Shown here: positions 35,184-44,321 of the stretch, piece after piece
Position numbering within the stretch: position 1 is the first letter of the stretch
How the letters are laid out: each line of letters opens with the position of its first letter
Source of the DNA: Pelagirhabdus alkalitolerans
GTDB lineage: Bacteria > Bacillota > Bacilli > Bacillales > Amphibacillaceae
DNA: 64,000 nt
Assembly (NCBI RefSeq): GCF_900096905.1
Contig: NZ_FMYI01000003.1
Span: 248,001 to 312,000 of the forward strand
Direction: 5' to 3'
The notes under the pieces: model-generated
What the model was told of the DNA's origin: nothing
Database searches by the model: none
The model's input: only the letters and a program-made list of their open reading frames with translations
Position numbers and translations under genes: made by a program

Positions 35184-35549
35184 CTAAAGAGAGGCACGAT
35201 CATCTTTACTCTTTTTCTTACCATCAATCACCCGTAAATGCGGTGGTGGGGTTGAACGCTTTTTATTCATTTTAGGCACTTGCTTAGCTGTAGGTGCTTT
35301 TTTCTTTTCTTTACTTCGTTTTTTAGAGGCCTTAGCTGCCTTTTTATATTTTTTCAGATCATCTTGGTGAGGATTATTACGGTTCATAATAAAACGAAAA
35401 CCGACATAAATAAGGGCGATTAATCCAATTATGGACAAGATGTTTTGAATAAATGATGTAAAATCAGTAAAAACACTTTGAACAATACCAAGTACGGCAA
35501 AAATGACAACAAGGAAAACGAGTCCTCTTATGAATTGTCTATTTCTCAT
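35184..35549 (-). CDS. yqhP: SA1362/YqhP family membrane protein
   Basis: The 121-aa protein has two membrane segments (LVFLVVIFAVLGIV and ILSIIGLIALIYVGF) and a long, highly basic lysine-rich cytoplasmic tail. It ends in the family signature PPHLRVIDGKKKSKDDRASL. This identifies the SA1362/YqhP family, whose function is unknown. ATG 35549 follows GAGGGATTGT; a longer start at 35561 lacks a site. Stop codons of yqhO and yqhP are one base apart on opposite strands. Confidence 0.88.
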   Translation of the reverse strand: MRNRQFIRGLVFLVVIFAVLGIVQSVFTDFTSFIQNILSIIGLIALIYVGFRFIMNRNNPHQDDLKKYKKAAKASKKRSKEKKKAPTAKQVPKMNKKRSTPPPHLRVIDGKKKSKDDRASL

Positions 35550-35670
35550 ACAATCCCTCATTTCTATACATGTGTTAGTACATTATTCCCAATTTCAACC
35601 TTACTTAATCAATTATTGAGACGTATATTCTTATTCTATCATGGAAAAAGTATGTACAGAGGTGATAAAT

Positions 35671-36123
35671 ATGTCAAATTTAAAATTAAAAAAAGAATCA
35701 GTTCGTGTATTGAAGTTAAGAATGATGATCACCGGTTTTGTAGCGGGTGTTTTTTTATATGTGACGATGTCCATTTCAAACTTTTTTTACTTTGTGGATG
35801 CCTCATTGTCATCAATATTTTTTGAATGGTTTCCTAAAGGGTATCAATTTAATAATTGGACGAGAGAAAGCTTAACATTTATTTCTATTTGTATCGTGTC
35901 GATTCTGATTACATACGTGTATTACTTGTTGTTTAAAAAAATCTATAATGTGTGGTTTGGTATGATTTTTGGAGTTTTCATGTGGCTTATTATATATGTA
36001 TGGCTCTTAGCAGGCGACTTATCGTTAAATGACGTCACAACAAGTGGTTGTATTTTTATTTTGTACGGTATCTTTATTAGTTGCACCATTGGATATGACT
36101 TCTTAGATGCAGATCTTACGTAA
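35671..36123 (+). CDS. yqhR: YqhR family membrane protein
   Basis: The 150-aa protein has four membrane segments. The pattern LRMMITGFVAGVFLYV followed by FFEWFPKGYQFNNW and a C-terminal IGYDFLDADLT resembles B. subtilis YqhR, which lies in the same place. Function is unknown. ATG 35671 follows GAGGTGATAA; the in-frame ATG at 35641 has no site. The divergent yqhP is 121 bases away. yqhQ and aroQ (yqhS), present in B. subtilis around here, are missing. Confidence 0.85.
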   Translation: MSNLKLKKESVRVLKLRMMITGFVAGVFLYVTMSISNFFYFVDASLSSIFFEWFPKGYQFNNWTRESLTFISICIVSILITYVYYLLFKKIYNVWFGMIFGVFMWLIIYVWLLAGDLSLNDVTTSGCIFILYGIFISCTIGYDFLDADLT

Positions 36124-36214
36124 ATGAGTAGAAACATCGTCAAAGGCCTCGAATTTATGATACACTTAAAGACGGATTATAAAACGATTTATTTAAGTGA
36201 AGGGTGGTCATTAG

Positions 36215-37279
36215 ATGAATAACCAAATAACTCAATTACGTGAAGCGTTAGTTAAAAATGAATTAGATGCATTAATTGTAACGAATGCATACAATCGTCG
36301 TTATTTGAGCCGGTTTACTGGAACAGCTGGTTTATTATTAATCACACAAACGGAACAACTATTTATCACAGATTTTCGTTACACAGAACAAGCCCAAAAA
36401 CAAGCGGTTGGTTTTGACATTATCGAACATAAAGAGTCCATCATTAAGGAATTAGCAAATCAAATTGAACAAAGAGACTTGAAGCGTGTTGGTTTTGAAC
36501 AACATGATTTAACGTACTTAACGTATACGTTGTATAAAAAAACAATCGAAGCTGAACTTGTGCCAACTTCTAATATTGTAGAAGAAATCCGTATGATCAA
36601 AACGGATCAAGAACTTTCTATTTTAGAAGAAGCAGCTGACATATCAGATAAAGCATATGATCATATTTTAAACGTGGTTGAACCAGGTATGCGTGAGATT
36701 GATGTGGCAATTGAGCTAGAATTTTTCATGCGTAAAAATGGGGCAACATCATCAAGTTTTGACATGATTGTCGCAAGTGGTGAACGCTCAGCCTTACCAC
36801 ACGGGGTAGCGAGTGAGAAAACGATTCAAAAAGGTGAACTTGTGACCTTAGATTTCGGTGCCTTATACAATGGCTATTGTTCAGATATGACGCGGACATT
36901 TGCTGTTGGTGACATATCGGATCAGTTGCGTGATATTTATGATACGGTCTTAGAAGCACACCTAAGAGGTTTAGAAGGTACAAAAGCAGGAATGACTGGA
37001 AAAGAAGCTGATGCTCTAACAAGAGACTATATTAACGAAAAAGGTTACGGAGAATACTTTGGCCATGGAACAGGTCACGGATTAGGTATCGAAGTGCATG
37101 AAGGACCGCGATTATCACCAACGTCTAAAACGACACTTAAAGAAAACATGGTTGTCACAGTTGAACCGGGGATCTACATTCCAAATGTTGGCGGTTGTCG
37201 TATTGAAGATGACATTGTCATCACTAAAGAAGGAAATAGAAGCTTGAATCAAGCGCCCAAAGACCTTATTATATTATAG
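36215..37279 (+). CDS. yqhT: Xaa-Pro aminopeptidase family protein (YqhT)
   Basis: This M24 metallopeptidase of 354 aa is predicted to release N-terminal residues before proline. The N-terminal creatinase-like domain covers residues 1-125. The catalytic pita-bread domain carries the metal ligands in DFGALYNGYCSDMTRTF (two Asp), GHGTGHGLG (His), VTVEPGIYI (Glu) and GCRIEDDIVIT (Glu). AAGGGTGG precedes ATG 36215. It is immediately upstream of efp (33 bases), the usual yqhT-efp pairing in Firmicutes. Confidence 0.95.
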   Translation: MNNQITQLREALVKNELDALIVTNAYNRRYLSRFTGTAGLLLITQTEQLFITDFRYTEQAQKQAVGFDIIEHKESIIKELANQIEQRDLKRVGFEQHDLTYLTYTLYKKTIEAELVPTSNIVEEIRMIKTDQELSILEEAADISDKAYDHILNVVEPGMREIDVAIELEFFMRKNGATSSSFDMIVASGERSALPHGVASEKTIQKGELVTLDFGALYNGYCSDMTRTFAVGDISDQLRDIYDTVLEAHLRGLEGTKAGMTGKEADALTRDYINEKGYGEYFGHGTGHGLGIEVHEGPRLSPTSKTTLKENMVVTVEPGIYIPNVGGCRIEDDIVITKEGNRSLNQAPKDLIIL

Positions 37280-37312
37280 GGACTGCAACAATTTAAAGAG
37301 GAGGAATTATAA

Positions 37313-37870
37313 ATGATTTCAGTAAATGATTTTAAAACAGGTTTAACGATTGAAGTTGACAATAACATTTGGCAAGTGATTGAATTCCAACACGTAAAAC
37401 CTGGTAAAGGGGCAGCATTTGTTCGCTCAAAACTTAGAAATTTAAGAAACGGGAATATACAAGATAAAACATTCCGTGCGGGTGAAAAAGTAAATAAGGC
37501 TCACATTGAAAACCGTAAAATGCAGTATCTATACGCAGCAGGTGAAATGCATACATTTATGGATATGGAAACATATGATCAAGTGGAAATTCCAGCCAAA
37601 CAAATCGAAAATGAATTAAATTATTTATTAGAAAACATGGAAGTGAATATTATTTCATATGAAGGCGAAACATTAGGTGTTACGCTTCCTAATAATGTTG
37701 AATTAGAAGTTGTAGAAACAGAGCCTGGTATTAAAGGCGATACAGCAAGTGGTGGCTCAAAACCAGCCAAAATGGAAACGGGCTTAACGGTTCAAGTACC
37801 ATTTTTTGTTAATCAAGGCGACCGTTTAATTGTTAGTACACAAGACGGCAAATACGTATCAAGAGCGTAA
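37313..37870 (+). CDS. efp: Translation elongation factor P
   Basis: EF-P relieves ribosome stalling at polyproline stretches. The 185-aa protein has the three beta-barrel domains. The modification site loop is KPGKGAAFVR with lysine at residue 32, as in B. subtilis EF-P, where K32 is 5-aminopentanolylated. The C-terminal signature (LIVSTQDGKYVSRA) is standard. A strong GAGGAGG site precedes ATG 37313. Confidence 0.98.
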   Translation: MISVNDFKTGLTIEVDNNIWQVIEFQHVKPGKGAAFVRSKLRNLRNGNIQDKTFRAGEKVNKAHIENRKMQYLYAAGEMHTFMDMETYDQVEIPAKQIENELNYLLENMEVNIISYEGETLGVTLPNNVELEVVETEPGIKGDTASGGSKPAKMETGLTVQVPFFVNQGDRLIVSTQDGKYVSRA

Positions 37871-37882
37871 AGGCGTGTCTAT

Positions 37883-37932
37883 ATAAAAAAAGCTTCGTTC
37901 AATCTTCTTAACGATTGAACGAAGCTTTTTTA
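37883..37932. terminator. Terminator after efp
   Basis: AAAAAAGCTTCGTTCAATC / GATTGAACGAAGCTTTTTT is a 19-bp perfect stem between the efp end and the broken minus-strand gene, and can act in both directions. Confidence 0.92.
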
Positions 37933-37959
37933 TCTATTCATTTGAAGTTTCATGTTGAT

Positions 37960-38400
37960 TTAACTGATTTTACTAATCATTCGAACGATTAATTGTAACA
38001 AGACCCAAACAACATCAGTAAATATGATCGCGGTTTCCATTGTGAAAGGGTTAAACCATGAAGCGTCTGGATATGTAATAAACTCTATTCCTAATAGCAC
38101 TGATATCGTTATCATAACAGCGTTTGCTCCAACCATATACAAAAGTTTAATATTTAATGATCATACACTAACAATTACTAGTAGGACTACTAATAATAAA
38201 TTGATTAACTCGAACGGAACAGTTAACCATCCAGCGTTTTGATTTGTTTCGAAGAAATGGGATAAAAAGGGTGCAGGAATCAAAGTGAGTGTTAACCAAA
38301 AGTATTTAATGAAGAGCGCCTGCTCTATTAAGTCATAATAATTTTTATAGACACAGTGTATGAAATCATAATAAGGGCATATATACCCTTTCTTGCCCAT
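37960..38400 (-). pseudogene. Small membrane protein gene interrupted by an in-frame TGA
   Basis: Two minus-strand open segments (38400-38161 and about 38160-37960) lie in the same reading frame, separated only by one TGA at 38163-38161. Joined, they encode about 146 residues with three or four membrane segments (LTLTLIPAPFLSHFF, FELINLLLVVLLVIV, ANAVMITISVLLGIEF, IFTDVVWVLLQLIV). No good ribosome binding site precedes the first ATG. The layout suggests one gene broken by a nonsense mutation. I do not recognise the family. It sits where many Bacillus genomes have yqhV, but it is not YqhV-like. Confidence 0.55.
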
Positions 38401-38403
38401 TAT

Positions 38404-39048
38404 TTATGAATTATGAATGTCTAAAATCGCTTTTATATCGGGTACAGCTTCAAATGTATAGTCAGGCTTTTTTGAAAAATGATCAGTTTGAACATTTTCT
38501 AACCACGAAACACCAACCGTTTTAACACCCGCTCTTATGCCAGCTTCAATATCGGCATCACTATCACCAATAAATAATGCGTGATGAGGATCTACCTCTA
38601 AAATAGATAATGCCTTTTGTAAACCTTCTGGATCCGGCTTGGGTGTGTTAACGTCATCTCCTGTTATAACGACGTCAAAAAGATTATTCATTTGAAGCGC
38701 CTCTAATGAGATATCCAAACTTCTTTTTGCTTTTCCGGTCACAATCCCTATCTTAATTTGTTTTTCTTTCAGTTCTTTAATAAGGGCAATAAGTTCAGGC
38801 TTGGGTTTAACGAACGCATCATGATGGTTTTTGTAGATGTCATAATACCACTCGATGGCGTGGTCTGTTTGTTCGCTTTCTAGATTTTCTTTAATGATGT
38901 CTGTTTCAGAAGGCCCAAACATTGCGAGTATACCATCATTTGAATAGTCCTTATGATCAAATTCACGAAAAACAGATTGAAATGCGAAAAAACAAAGCGG
39001 TAATGTGTCTGCTAGTGTCCCATCAAAGTCAAAAATAGTAGCTTTCAT
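38404..39048 (-). CDS. HAD-family phosphatase (phosphoglycolate phosphatase-like)
   Basis: A 214-aa haloacid-dehalogenase superfamily hydrolase with an alpha-helical cap (subfamily IA). Motif I is TIFDFDGTLADTLP, motif II IGIVTGKAK, motif III KPDPEGLQKAL and motif IV LFIGDSDADIEAG. The closest types are phosphoglycolate phosphatase and pyrophosphatase PpaX; the substrate cannot be decided. ATG 39048 has AAAAAGG upstream; the frame also opens at 39069. The gene is not part of the usual efp-spoIIIA order and may be an insertion. Confidence 0.88.
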   Translation of the reverse strand: MKATIFDFDGTLADTLPLCFFAFQSVFREFDHKDYSNDGILAMFGPSETDIIKENLESEQTDHAIEWYYDIYKNHHDAFVKPKPELIALIKELKEKQIKIGIVTGKAKRSLDISLEALQMNNLFDVVITGDDVNTPKPDPEGLQKALSILEVDPHHALFIGDSDADIEAGIRAGVKTVGVSWLENVQTDHFSKKPDYTFEAVPDIKAILDIHNS

Positions 39049-39169
39049 AAAATCACAACCTTTTTTCAATTTTTTAATAACGCTTCACACAATCCATTAA
39101 CTTAAACAATTATATATTCATGTTACCATGTGAGATTTACGTTCGTCGATTAAATCTGTTCTCCATTAA

Positions 39170-39197
39170 GCATATTTATCTGTCAGAATCATACGTT
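39170..39197 (+). promoter_or_regulatory. Sigma-E-like promoter of the spoIIIA operon
   Basis: GCATATT (39170-39176), a 13-base spacer and CATACGTT (39190-39197) match the sigma-E consensus (GMATATT, CATACAMT) with two mismatches in the -10. It lies 35 bases before spoIIIAA, which is sigma-E dependent in B. subtilis. Confidence 0.65.
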
Positions 39198-39231
39198 TTA
39201 ATTAGACGTCGTAACAAATAAGAGGTGATCT

Positions 39232-40185
39232 ATGAACAACCAAACGATTGTTGACTTATTTCCAGATACGTACCAGCCGGTAGTTGAGATGATGTTCAAG
39301 CGCTATCCAAATCAAATTGAAGAGATACGAATCCGTTTGAATCAGCCCATTGAATTTGTTTTAAACAATCAAGATTATGTCACGCATGGTTCTTCTATTC
39401 AACCTGCTCACTGTCAATATATTTTCACGCGAATTTCTGGTTATTCAACGTATCGTTTAGCAGAAGAGCTAAAACAAGGTTATATAACAGTTAAGGGAGG
39501 GCATCGCATCGGAATCGTTGGACAAGTTGTGATTAACAATTCGCAAATCGAACACCTTCAGAATATTTCATCATTCAACATCCGAATCGCGAAAGAATCC
39601 ATTGGCATATCAGAATCAATCATTCATCATTTAAGAGATAATAATCGCTATTTTAATACGTTACTCATCGGACCTCCTCAATCTGGCAAGACGACTTTAT
39701 TAAGAGATATTGCGCGGTATATTGGCTCTGGGTCAAACAAGCACCCTGCACAAAAAGTCCTCATCATTGATGAAAGAAGTGAAATCGCGGGATGCGTTGA
39801 TGGAGCACCTCAGTTTAACTTAGGAAGGCGAACAGATGTGTTAGATCACTGTCCGAAATATGAAGGGATGATGTTAGCCATCCGGTCGATGTCACCTGAT
39901 GTTTTAATTGTAGATGAAATCGGATCAGCTTTGGATTTAGAAGCAATTCAAGACTGTTTGAAAGCAGGGGTCACGGTGTTTTGTTCAGCTCATAGTGACG
40001 ATTTGGAACAATTGAAAAAGCGTAAAAATTTCCAATCCATAATAGATTCTAATTTGTTCAGCCGATATGTTGTCATAAACACGAATCGTCGAGATCAATT
40101 TAACGTGTTCGATCAATCAGGAATGAAGTTCTCAGCTGAACGGAGGGTTGATAGTGAATGGCATAGGCGCGCTTTTAATCGTTAG
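39232..40185 (+). CDS. spoIIIAA: Stage III sporulation ATPase SpoIIIAA
   Basis: This 317-aa secretion-type ATPase is related to the T2SS/T4P ATPases and is needed for the mother cell-forespore channel (feeding tube). Walker A is IGPPQSGKTTLLRDIA and the Walker B region is DVLIVDEIGSALD; the IIDERSEIAG motif is typical of SpoIIIAA. GAGGTGATCT precedes ATG 39232. It heads the eight-gene spoIIIA operon and overlaps spoIIIAB. Confidence 0.97.
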   Translation: MNNQTIVDLFPDTYQPVVEMMFKRYPNQIEEIRIRLNQPIEFVLNNQDYVTHGSSIQPAHCQYIFTRISGYSTYRLAEELKQGYITVKGGHRIGIVGQVVINNSQIEHLQNISSFNIRIAKESIGISESIIHHLRDNNRYFNTLLIGPPQSGKTTLLRDIARYIGSGSNKHPAQKVLIIDERSEIAGCVDGAPQFNLGRRTDVLDHCPKYEGMMLAIRSMSPDVLIVDEIGSALDLEAIQDCLKAGVTVFCSAHSDDLEQLKKRKNFQSIIDSNLFSRYVVINTNRRDQFNVFDQSGMKFSAERRVDSEWHRRAFNR

Positions 40186-40663
40186 TGCATCGACCTTAAT
40201 TGGCTATTATTTATCGGTACAGTTTACACAACGAATTAAACAAATCACAACTTTAAAAGCTGCCATTCAACTGCTGGAAGCAGAAATGGTTTATAGCCAG
40301 CGTGATCTACAATCTATTTTTTGTGATTTGTCAAAAAGAATCGAAGGAGCCATTGGATTATTTTTTGAAAAGATCGCCGCAAAGATGAATGAAATAAATG
40401 ATTTACCCACGTTGTGGTCAGAAGAATCAGAACGCATAAAATATTACTCAGCCTTAAAGCAGAATGAAGTTGATATTTTAAAACAATTCGGTCAAACACT
40501 CGGTCACTATAATATTGAACAGCAAAAAAAACAGATTCAGTTGACACTCATCCATATAGATCGTGCCTTAACTCAAATTGATCAAAATCGAACAGATAAG
40601 AGCCGTCTCTATCAAGTCATTGGATTTTTAACGGGGGTGTTTATTGTACTTGTATTAATATAG
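40154..40663 (+). CDS. spoIIIAB: Stage III sporulation protein SpoIIIAB
   Basis: This 169-aa GspF-like membrane protein has a hydrophobic helix at each end (GIGALLIVSASTLIGYYLS and IGFLTGVFIVLVLI). Between them is a helical cytoplasmic bundle (LKAAIQLLEAEMVYSQRDL). It belongs to the SpoIIIA-SpoIIQ channel. GTG 40154 is preferred because CGGAGGG lies 6 bases upstream; TTG 40148 is in the same frame but too close to the site. It overlaps spoIIIAA by 32 bases. Confidence 0.95.
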   Translation: MNGIGALLIVSASTLIGYYLSVQFTQRIKQITTLKAAIQLLEAEMVYSQRDLQSIFCDLSKRIEGAIGLFFEKIAAKMNEINDLPTLWSEESERIKYYSALKQNEVDILKQFGQTLGHYNIEQQKKQIQLTLIHIDRALTQIDQNRTDKSRLYQVIGFLTGVFIVLVLI

Positions 40664-40677
40664 GGAGGCGTTAAATC

Positions 40678-40884
40678 GTGTATAATGATGCATCCATCAT
40701 CTTTCAAATAGCTGGAATCGGGATCATAGTTGCTATGATTCATACGATATTAAAACAGATGGGAAAAGAAGAGTATGCTCAATTCATTACACTTGTCGGA
40801 TTTATTATTGTTTTGATGATGGTCGTTGACCGAATCGCCGAACTGTTTCAACATATAAGATCTGTTTTTTTACTTCAAGGCTAA
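40678..40884 (+). CDS. spoIIIAC: Stage III sporulation protein SpoIIIAC
   Basis: A 68-aa protein with two membrane segments (IIFQIAGIGIIVAMIHTI and FITLVGFIIVLMMVV) and the KQMGKEEYA loop conserved in SpoIIIAC. It is a membrane part of the SpoIIIA complex. GGAGGCGTTAAATC precedes the GTG start. Confidence 0.95.
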   Translation: MYNDASIIFQIAGIGIIVAMIHTILKQMGKEEYAQFITLVGFIIVLMMVVDRIAELFQHIRSVFLLQG

Positions 40885-40888
40885 TCGA

Positions 40889-41281
40889 ATGATCGTCGTT
40901 CAAATCGTGATGATGGCAATCGTCGGTAGTATACTCATTCTGCTTATTAAACCCTATCAACCGACTATCGCATTTGTTTTGATCTTACTAACCTCTTCGC
41001 TTTTGTTTTATTACATGTTAATACCAATACAAGAAATGATTCAATTGCTCCGATCACTAACTGCGCGTTTTGATTTTGATTTTATTTATCTAGATACGAT
41101 TTTTCAAATGGTTGGCATTGCTTATGTGAGTGAGCTAGGTGCACATCTAACAAGAGACATAGGGTTAGAATCCATTGCATATAAGATCGAACTCGTCGGT
41201 AAATTATTCATACTTTTTATTTCAATCCCTATTTTAATGACTGTGATCGAAACGATACTCTATTTTATACCTAATTTTTAA
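40889..41281 (+). CDS. spoIIIAD: Stage III sporulation protein SpoIIIAD
   Basis: A 130-aa protein with four membrane segments and the conserved stretch YVSELGAHLTRDIGLESIA typical of SpoIIIAD. It starts four bases after spoIIIAC, whose end supplies AAGG as a weak ribosome binding site, so coupled translation is likely. Confidence 0.95.
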   Translation: MIVVQIVMMAIVGSILILLIKPYQPTIAFVLILLTSSLLFYYMLIPIQEMIQLLRSLTARFDFDFIYLDTIFQMVGIAYVSELGAHLTRDIGLESIAYKIELVGKLFILFISIPILMTVIETILYFIPNF

Positions 41282-41300
41282 AACACTGTTTGGAGGAATT

Positions 41301-42485
41301 ATGGACAAACGTCTTTTAGTGATGTTGCTAATGTTGATCATAACGTTTTTCATAATGAACATACCCACAATAAATGCGGCGAGTGATGAAAATGTTGTTG
41401 AATTAACAACTGAAGAAATGATCGATCAATTAAATCTAGATATCTTTGATGATCATTGGGAAAAGATCCAACAGGATTATCAAGATTACGCACCTGATTT
41501 ATCACATATGAGTGTACGAGATATGATCTCAAATAGCGATTTAACATCACCAAAAGCGATCATTCAAACGCTAATAAATATCATTTTTTTTGAATTAAAG
41601 CTAAGTGCTAGACTTTTAGGGCAATTAATCGTGCTCAGCATATTGTCCGCATTTATTAAAGCGATTCAGGATGCTTTTCAATCGAAATCTTTAACAGCGG
41701 TTGTCCATTACAGCTTGATGCTTTTACTTATGGGGCAAGCGATTCACAGCTTTATGGTCGTCAGTGATTTGATTGTTTATACAATTGATCACATGCACCA
41801 TTTTATGGTGTCATTATTACCCTTAGTATTAATGTTAATGTCCTTATTTGGTAACATCCTGTCCGTTGCCTTTTTTCACCCAATCATCATATTCTTTCTG
41901 CATTTAACAGTCACATTAATTCATCATGTCTTTATTCCACTTCTTTTGATGGCACTGATCTTGTATTTAGTTAGTCAAATGAATGATCAATTTCGTTTAA
42001 CAAAGTTAGCTGATCTAATCAAAAAAACGTGTATGAGTTTACTTGTTGTCTGTTTATCAATATTTTTAACGATTCTTTCAGCACAAGGTGCATCAGTAGC
42101 TATTCAAGACGGTCTAGTTGTGAAAACGACGCGATTTATGACCAGTCATTTCGTTCCTGTTGTTGGAAGAATGTTTGCTGAGGCGACGGAAACGGTGTTA
42201 TCTGTGGGCCATATTGTCAAAAACGGATTGGGCCTCTTTGGCTTATTAAGCCTTTTATTAATTGTCGGTATTCCAATTGTAAAAGTAGCGATGATTGGAT
42301 TTATCTATAAACTAGCAGCAGCCATTCTCCAACCAATTGGAGAAGAAAGAATGAATGATAGTTTAACCCTAATTTCAGAAAATATTTTTTTCATGCTTGC
42401 CTTTTTGTTAGTGGCGACCTTTATGTTTGTTGTTAGCTTAGTTGTTTTGCTTATGGCAAGTAATATATCGTTGATGGTTCGATAA
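41301..42485 (+). CDS. spoIIIAE: Stage III sporulation protein SpoIIIAE
   Basis: A 394-aa polytopic membrane protein. The N-terminus has a signal-like segment (LVMLLMLIITFFIMNIP) ending before an exported acidic region, followed by about seven membrane segments. The family stretches RMFAEATETVLSVGHIVKN and LAAAILQPIGEERM are present. It probably forms the membrane core of the SpoIIIA-SpoIIQ apparatus. TTGGAGGAATT precedes ATG 41301. Confidence 0.95.
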   Translation: MDKRLLVMLLMLIITFFIMNIPTINAASDENVVELTTEEMIDQLNLDIFDDHWEKIQQDYQDYAPDLSHMSVRDMISNSDLTSPKAIIQTLINIIFFELKLSARLLGQLIVLSILSAFIKAIQDAFQSKSLTAVVHYSLMLLLMGQAIHSFMVVSDLIVYTIDHMHHFMVSLLPLVLMLMSLFGNILSVAFFHPIIIFFLHLTVTLIHHVFIPLLLMALILYLVSQMNDQFRLTKLADLIKKTCMSLLVVCLSIFLTILSAQGASVAIQDGLVVKTTRFMTSHFVPVVGRMFAEATETVLSVGHIVKNGLGLFGLLSLLLIVGIPIVKVAMIGFIYKLAAAILQPIGEERMNDSLTLISENIFFMLAFLLVATFMFVVSLVVLLMASNISLMVR

Positions 42486-42496
42486 GAGGTGATCGA

Positions 42497-43093
42497 TTGA
42501 GGGGATTAATCGATTGGATGAGCGAAATGATCATACTATTAATCATGATCAGTATGATTCAGATGATGTTGCCAAATCGACATATAAAAAAATATATTCA
42601 TTTAAGTCTATCGCTTCTTTTTCTAATCTATTTTTTACAACCACTCGACCGATTGACTGATTTAACCGTCCAGCATGAAGCTGAACAAATAGTTGAAGAT
42701 TTGTTAAATGAAGATGGGCTTCGTGATATGTCAATTCAATCAAATAGTCAAAAAAATGAGATAGAAGCTTACATCGATGCATATATATTAAATGACCTGA
42801 CGAACAAGCTTAAATCAGATTTAAATGATGAGTTAGCAAATATGTTTGGTTATAAAATCGATCAAGTAAAATGGGATCAAATCGACATAGACAACGAACT
42901 ACATGACCGACTACATGTTTATTTACAAGAATCATCGCGACAGGTGGTGATTGAACCTGTTAGCCTAGAGGATCAAAGGACAAGATATAAACAAGAACCA
43001 GACTTAAATGAAAAAGTTCATCAGTGGTTGAAAAATAGGCTTGAGTTAGGGCGTGATCAATTAATTGTTTATCTAGAGGGAGGGAAACAGTGA
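42497..43093 (+). CDS. spoIIIAF: Stage III sporulation protein SpoIIIAF
   Basis: A 198-aa protein with two N-terminal membrane segments (MIILLIMISMIQMML and LSLSLLFLIYFLQPL) and a soluble domain of the YscJ/FliF ring-building type facing the intermembrane space. The start is TTG 42497 with AGAGGTGATCGA. Its stop overlaps the spoIIIAG start by 4 bases. Confidence 0.92.
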   Translation: MRGLIDWMSEMIILLIMISMIQMMLPNRHIKKYIHLSLSLLFLIYFLQPLDRLTDLTVQHEAEQIVEDLLNEDGLRDMSIQSNSQKNEIEAYIDAYILNDLTNKLKSDLNDELANMFGYKIDQVKWDQIDIDNELHDRLHVYLQESSRQVVIEPVSLEDQRTRYKQEPDLNEKVHQWLKNRLELGRDQLIVYLEGGKQ

Positions 43094-43731
43094 TTGCCAT
43101 CATAAAATCAATCGTTAAGTCTTTAACACATCAAGAAGGGACAGATTCAAAAAAGGTGACAATGAGTCGATTACTCATACTTGGCGCAATAGGTATATTA
43201 CTCATATTAGGAAGTCACTTTTTTTCAAATGATCAGTCTGAAGATATGTATCCCCCTTCGGTATCACCAAATGATGAGGTCAAAGAAGATTCTGTTGATC
43301 AAATCCGTTCAGATGATACGATTCATATGTTAGAAAATCAGTACAACAAACAATTGGAAAGTATGATTGATTCGATAGAAGGGGTATCCAACACGAAGGT
43401 GATGGTCAATTTGGATTCAACAGGTGAAGAAGTTTATGAAAAAAATCTTATCACGGGTACACAGTCAACTGTTGAAAATGATCAAGAGGGAGGTACACGT
43501 AATATAGAAGACCATACTGAAGAAAATCAAGTGGTCATCATTAGGCAAGGCGAGAAAGAAACCCCATTAATTTCAAAAAGTAAAAAACCAACAGTGCGAG
43601 GGGTGCTGGTCGTTTCAAATGGGGTTGAAACAATAGAGAAACGTCAACTTATATTAGATGCCGTGTCTAAAGTATTGGATGTTGGTCCACACCGTATTTC
43701 AATTATGCCTAAAGACAAAGGAGAGCACTAA
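43090..43731 (+). CDS. spoIIIAG: Stage III sporulation protein SpoIIIAG
   Basis: A 213-aa protein with one membrane segment (LLILGAIGILLILGSHFF), a polar linker and a ring-building domain of the FliF/YscJ type (MIDSIEGVSNTKVMVNLDS and KPTVRGVLVVSNGVE). In B. subtilis SpoIIIAG forms the large ring of the channel. GTG 43090 follows AGAGGGAGGGAAACA. Confidence 0.95.
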   Translation: MIAIIKSIVKSLTHQEGTDSKKVTMSRLLILGAIGILLILGSHFFSNDQSEDMYPPSVSPNDEVKEDSVDQIRSDDTIHMLENQYNKQLESMIDSIEGVSNTKVMVNLDSTGEEVYEKNLITGTQSTVENDQEGGTRNIEDHTEENQVVIIRQGEKETPLISKSKKPTVRGVLVVSNGVETIEKRQLILDAVSKVLDVGPHRISIMPKDKGEH

Positions 43732-43732
43732 A

Positions 43733-44317
43733 ATGTTAAAAAAACAAACCGTTTGGCTATTAACGTTATTAAGTTTAATGATTGTATTGAGTGTGTTTTA
43801 TATTAATTCACCAACTGAAGATGATTTTACAATGATTTTTCAATCGGAAGAGGATTCCATTCCATTTAATGATGACAAAGTCATTATGGATGATGAATCA
43901 CCCATTTTTGAAACGTCAGCCATTAGTGATGTCGTTGACGAAACAAACGTTGAAATGGAAGATGTAGAGATAGAAGATGACCTTTTTACATTTATACGAT
44001 TAGAATTAAATCAGTCTAGATCACAGCTGATGGAACAGCTAGAAACCGTGATGGCTTCAGCTGAAACAACGACGAAAGAAAAAAATGATGCATACGAACA
44101 AATGCGAGAAATCGACCAATTATCAACAAAAGAATTGATTGCAGAAGAAACGTTAAAGGATCTTTATGATTATGAAGATGTTTTAGTTAGAACAATGGAT
44201 GATGTGGTGGTTGTCACAGTGCGTGCAGATGAACTGCAAGACCAAGAAGCCAATCAAATCATGCGACATATTTATGATGAATTTGGAGAGAAATCAGTCG
44301 AAGTTAAATTTCAATAA
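43733..44317 (+). CDS. spoIIIAH: Stage III sporulation protein SpoIIIAH
   Basis: A 194-aa protein with one N-terminal membrane segment (TVWLLTLLSLMIVLSVFYI). The exported domain has the SpoIIIAH fold: FTFIRLELNQSRSQLMEQL in the helical part and a C-terminal YDEFGEKSVEVKF. It binds forespore SpoIIQ across the septum. ATG 43733 follows AAAGGAGAGCACTAA. It is the last gene of the operon and ends in a terminator. The usual next gene, accB, is displaced by an accessory insertion. Confidence 0.95.
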   Translation: MLKKQTVWLLTLLSLMIVLSVFYINSPTEDDFTMIFQSEEDSIPFNDDKVIMDDESPIFETSAISDVVDETNVEMEDVEIEDDLFTFIRLELNQSRSQLMEQLETVMASAETTTKEKNDAYEQMREIDQLSTKELIAEETLKDLYDYEDVLVRTMDDVVVVTVRADELQDQEANQIMRHIYDEFGEKSVEVKFQ

Positions 44318-44321
44318 GAGG

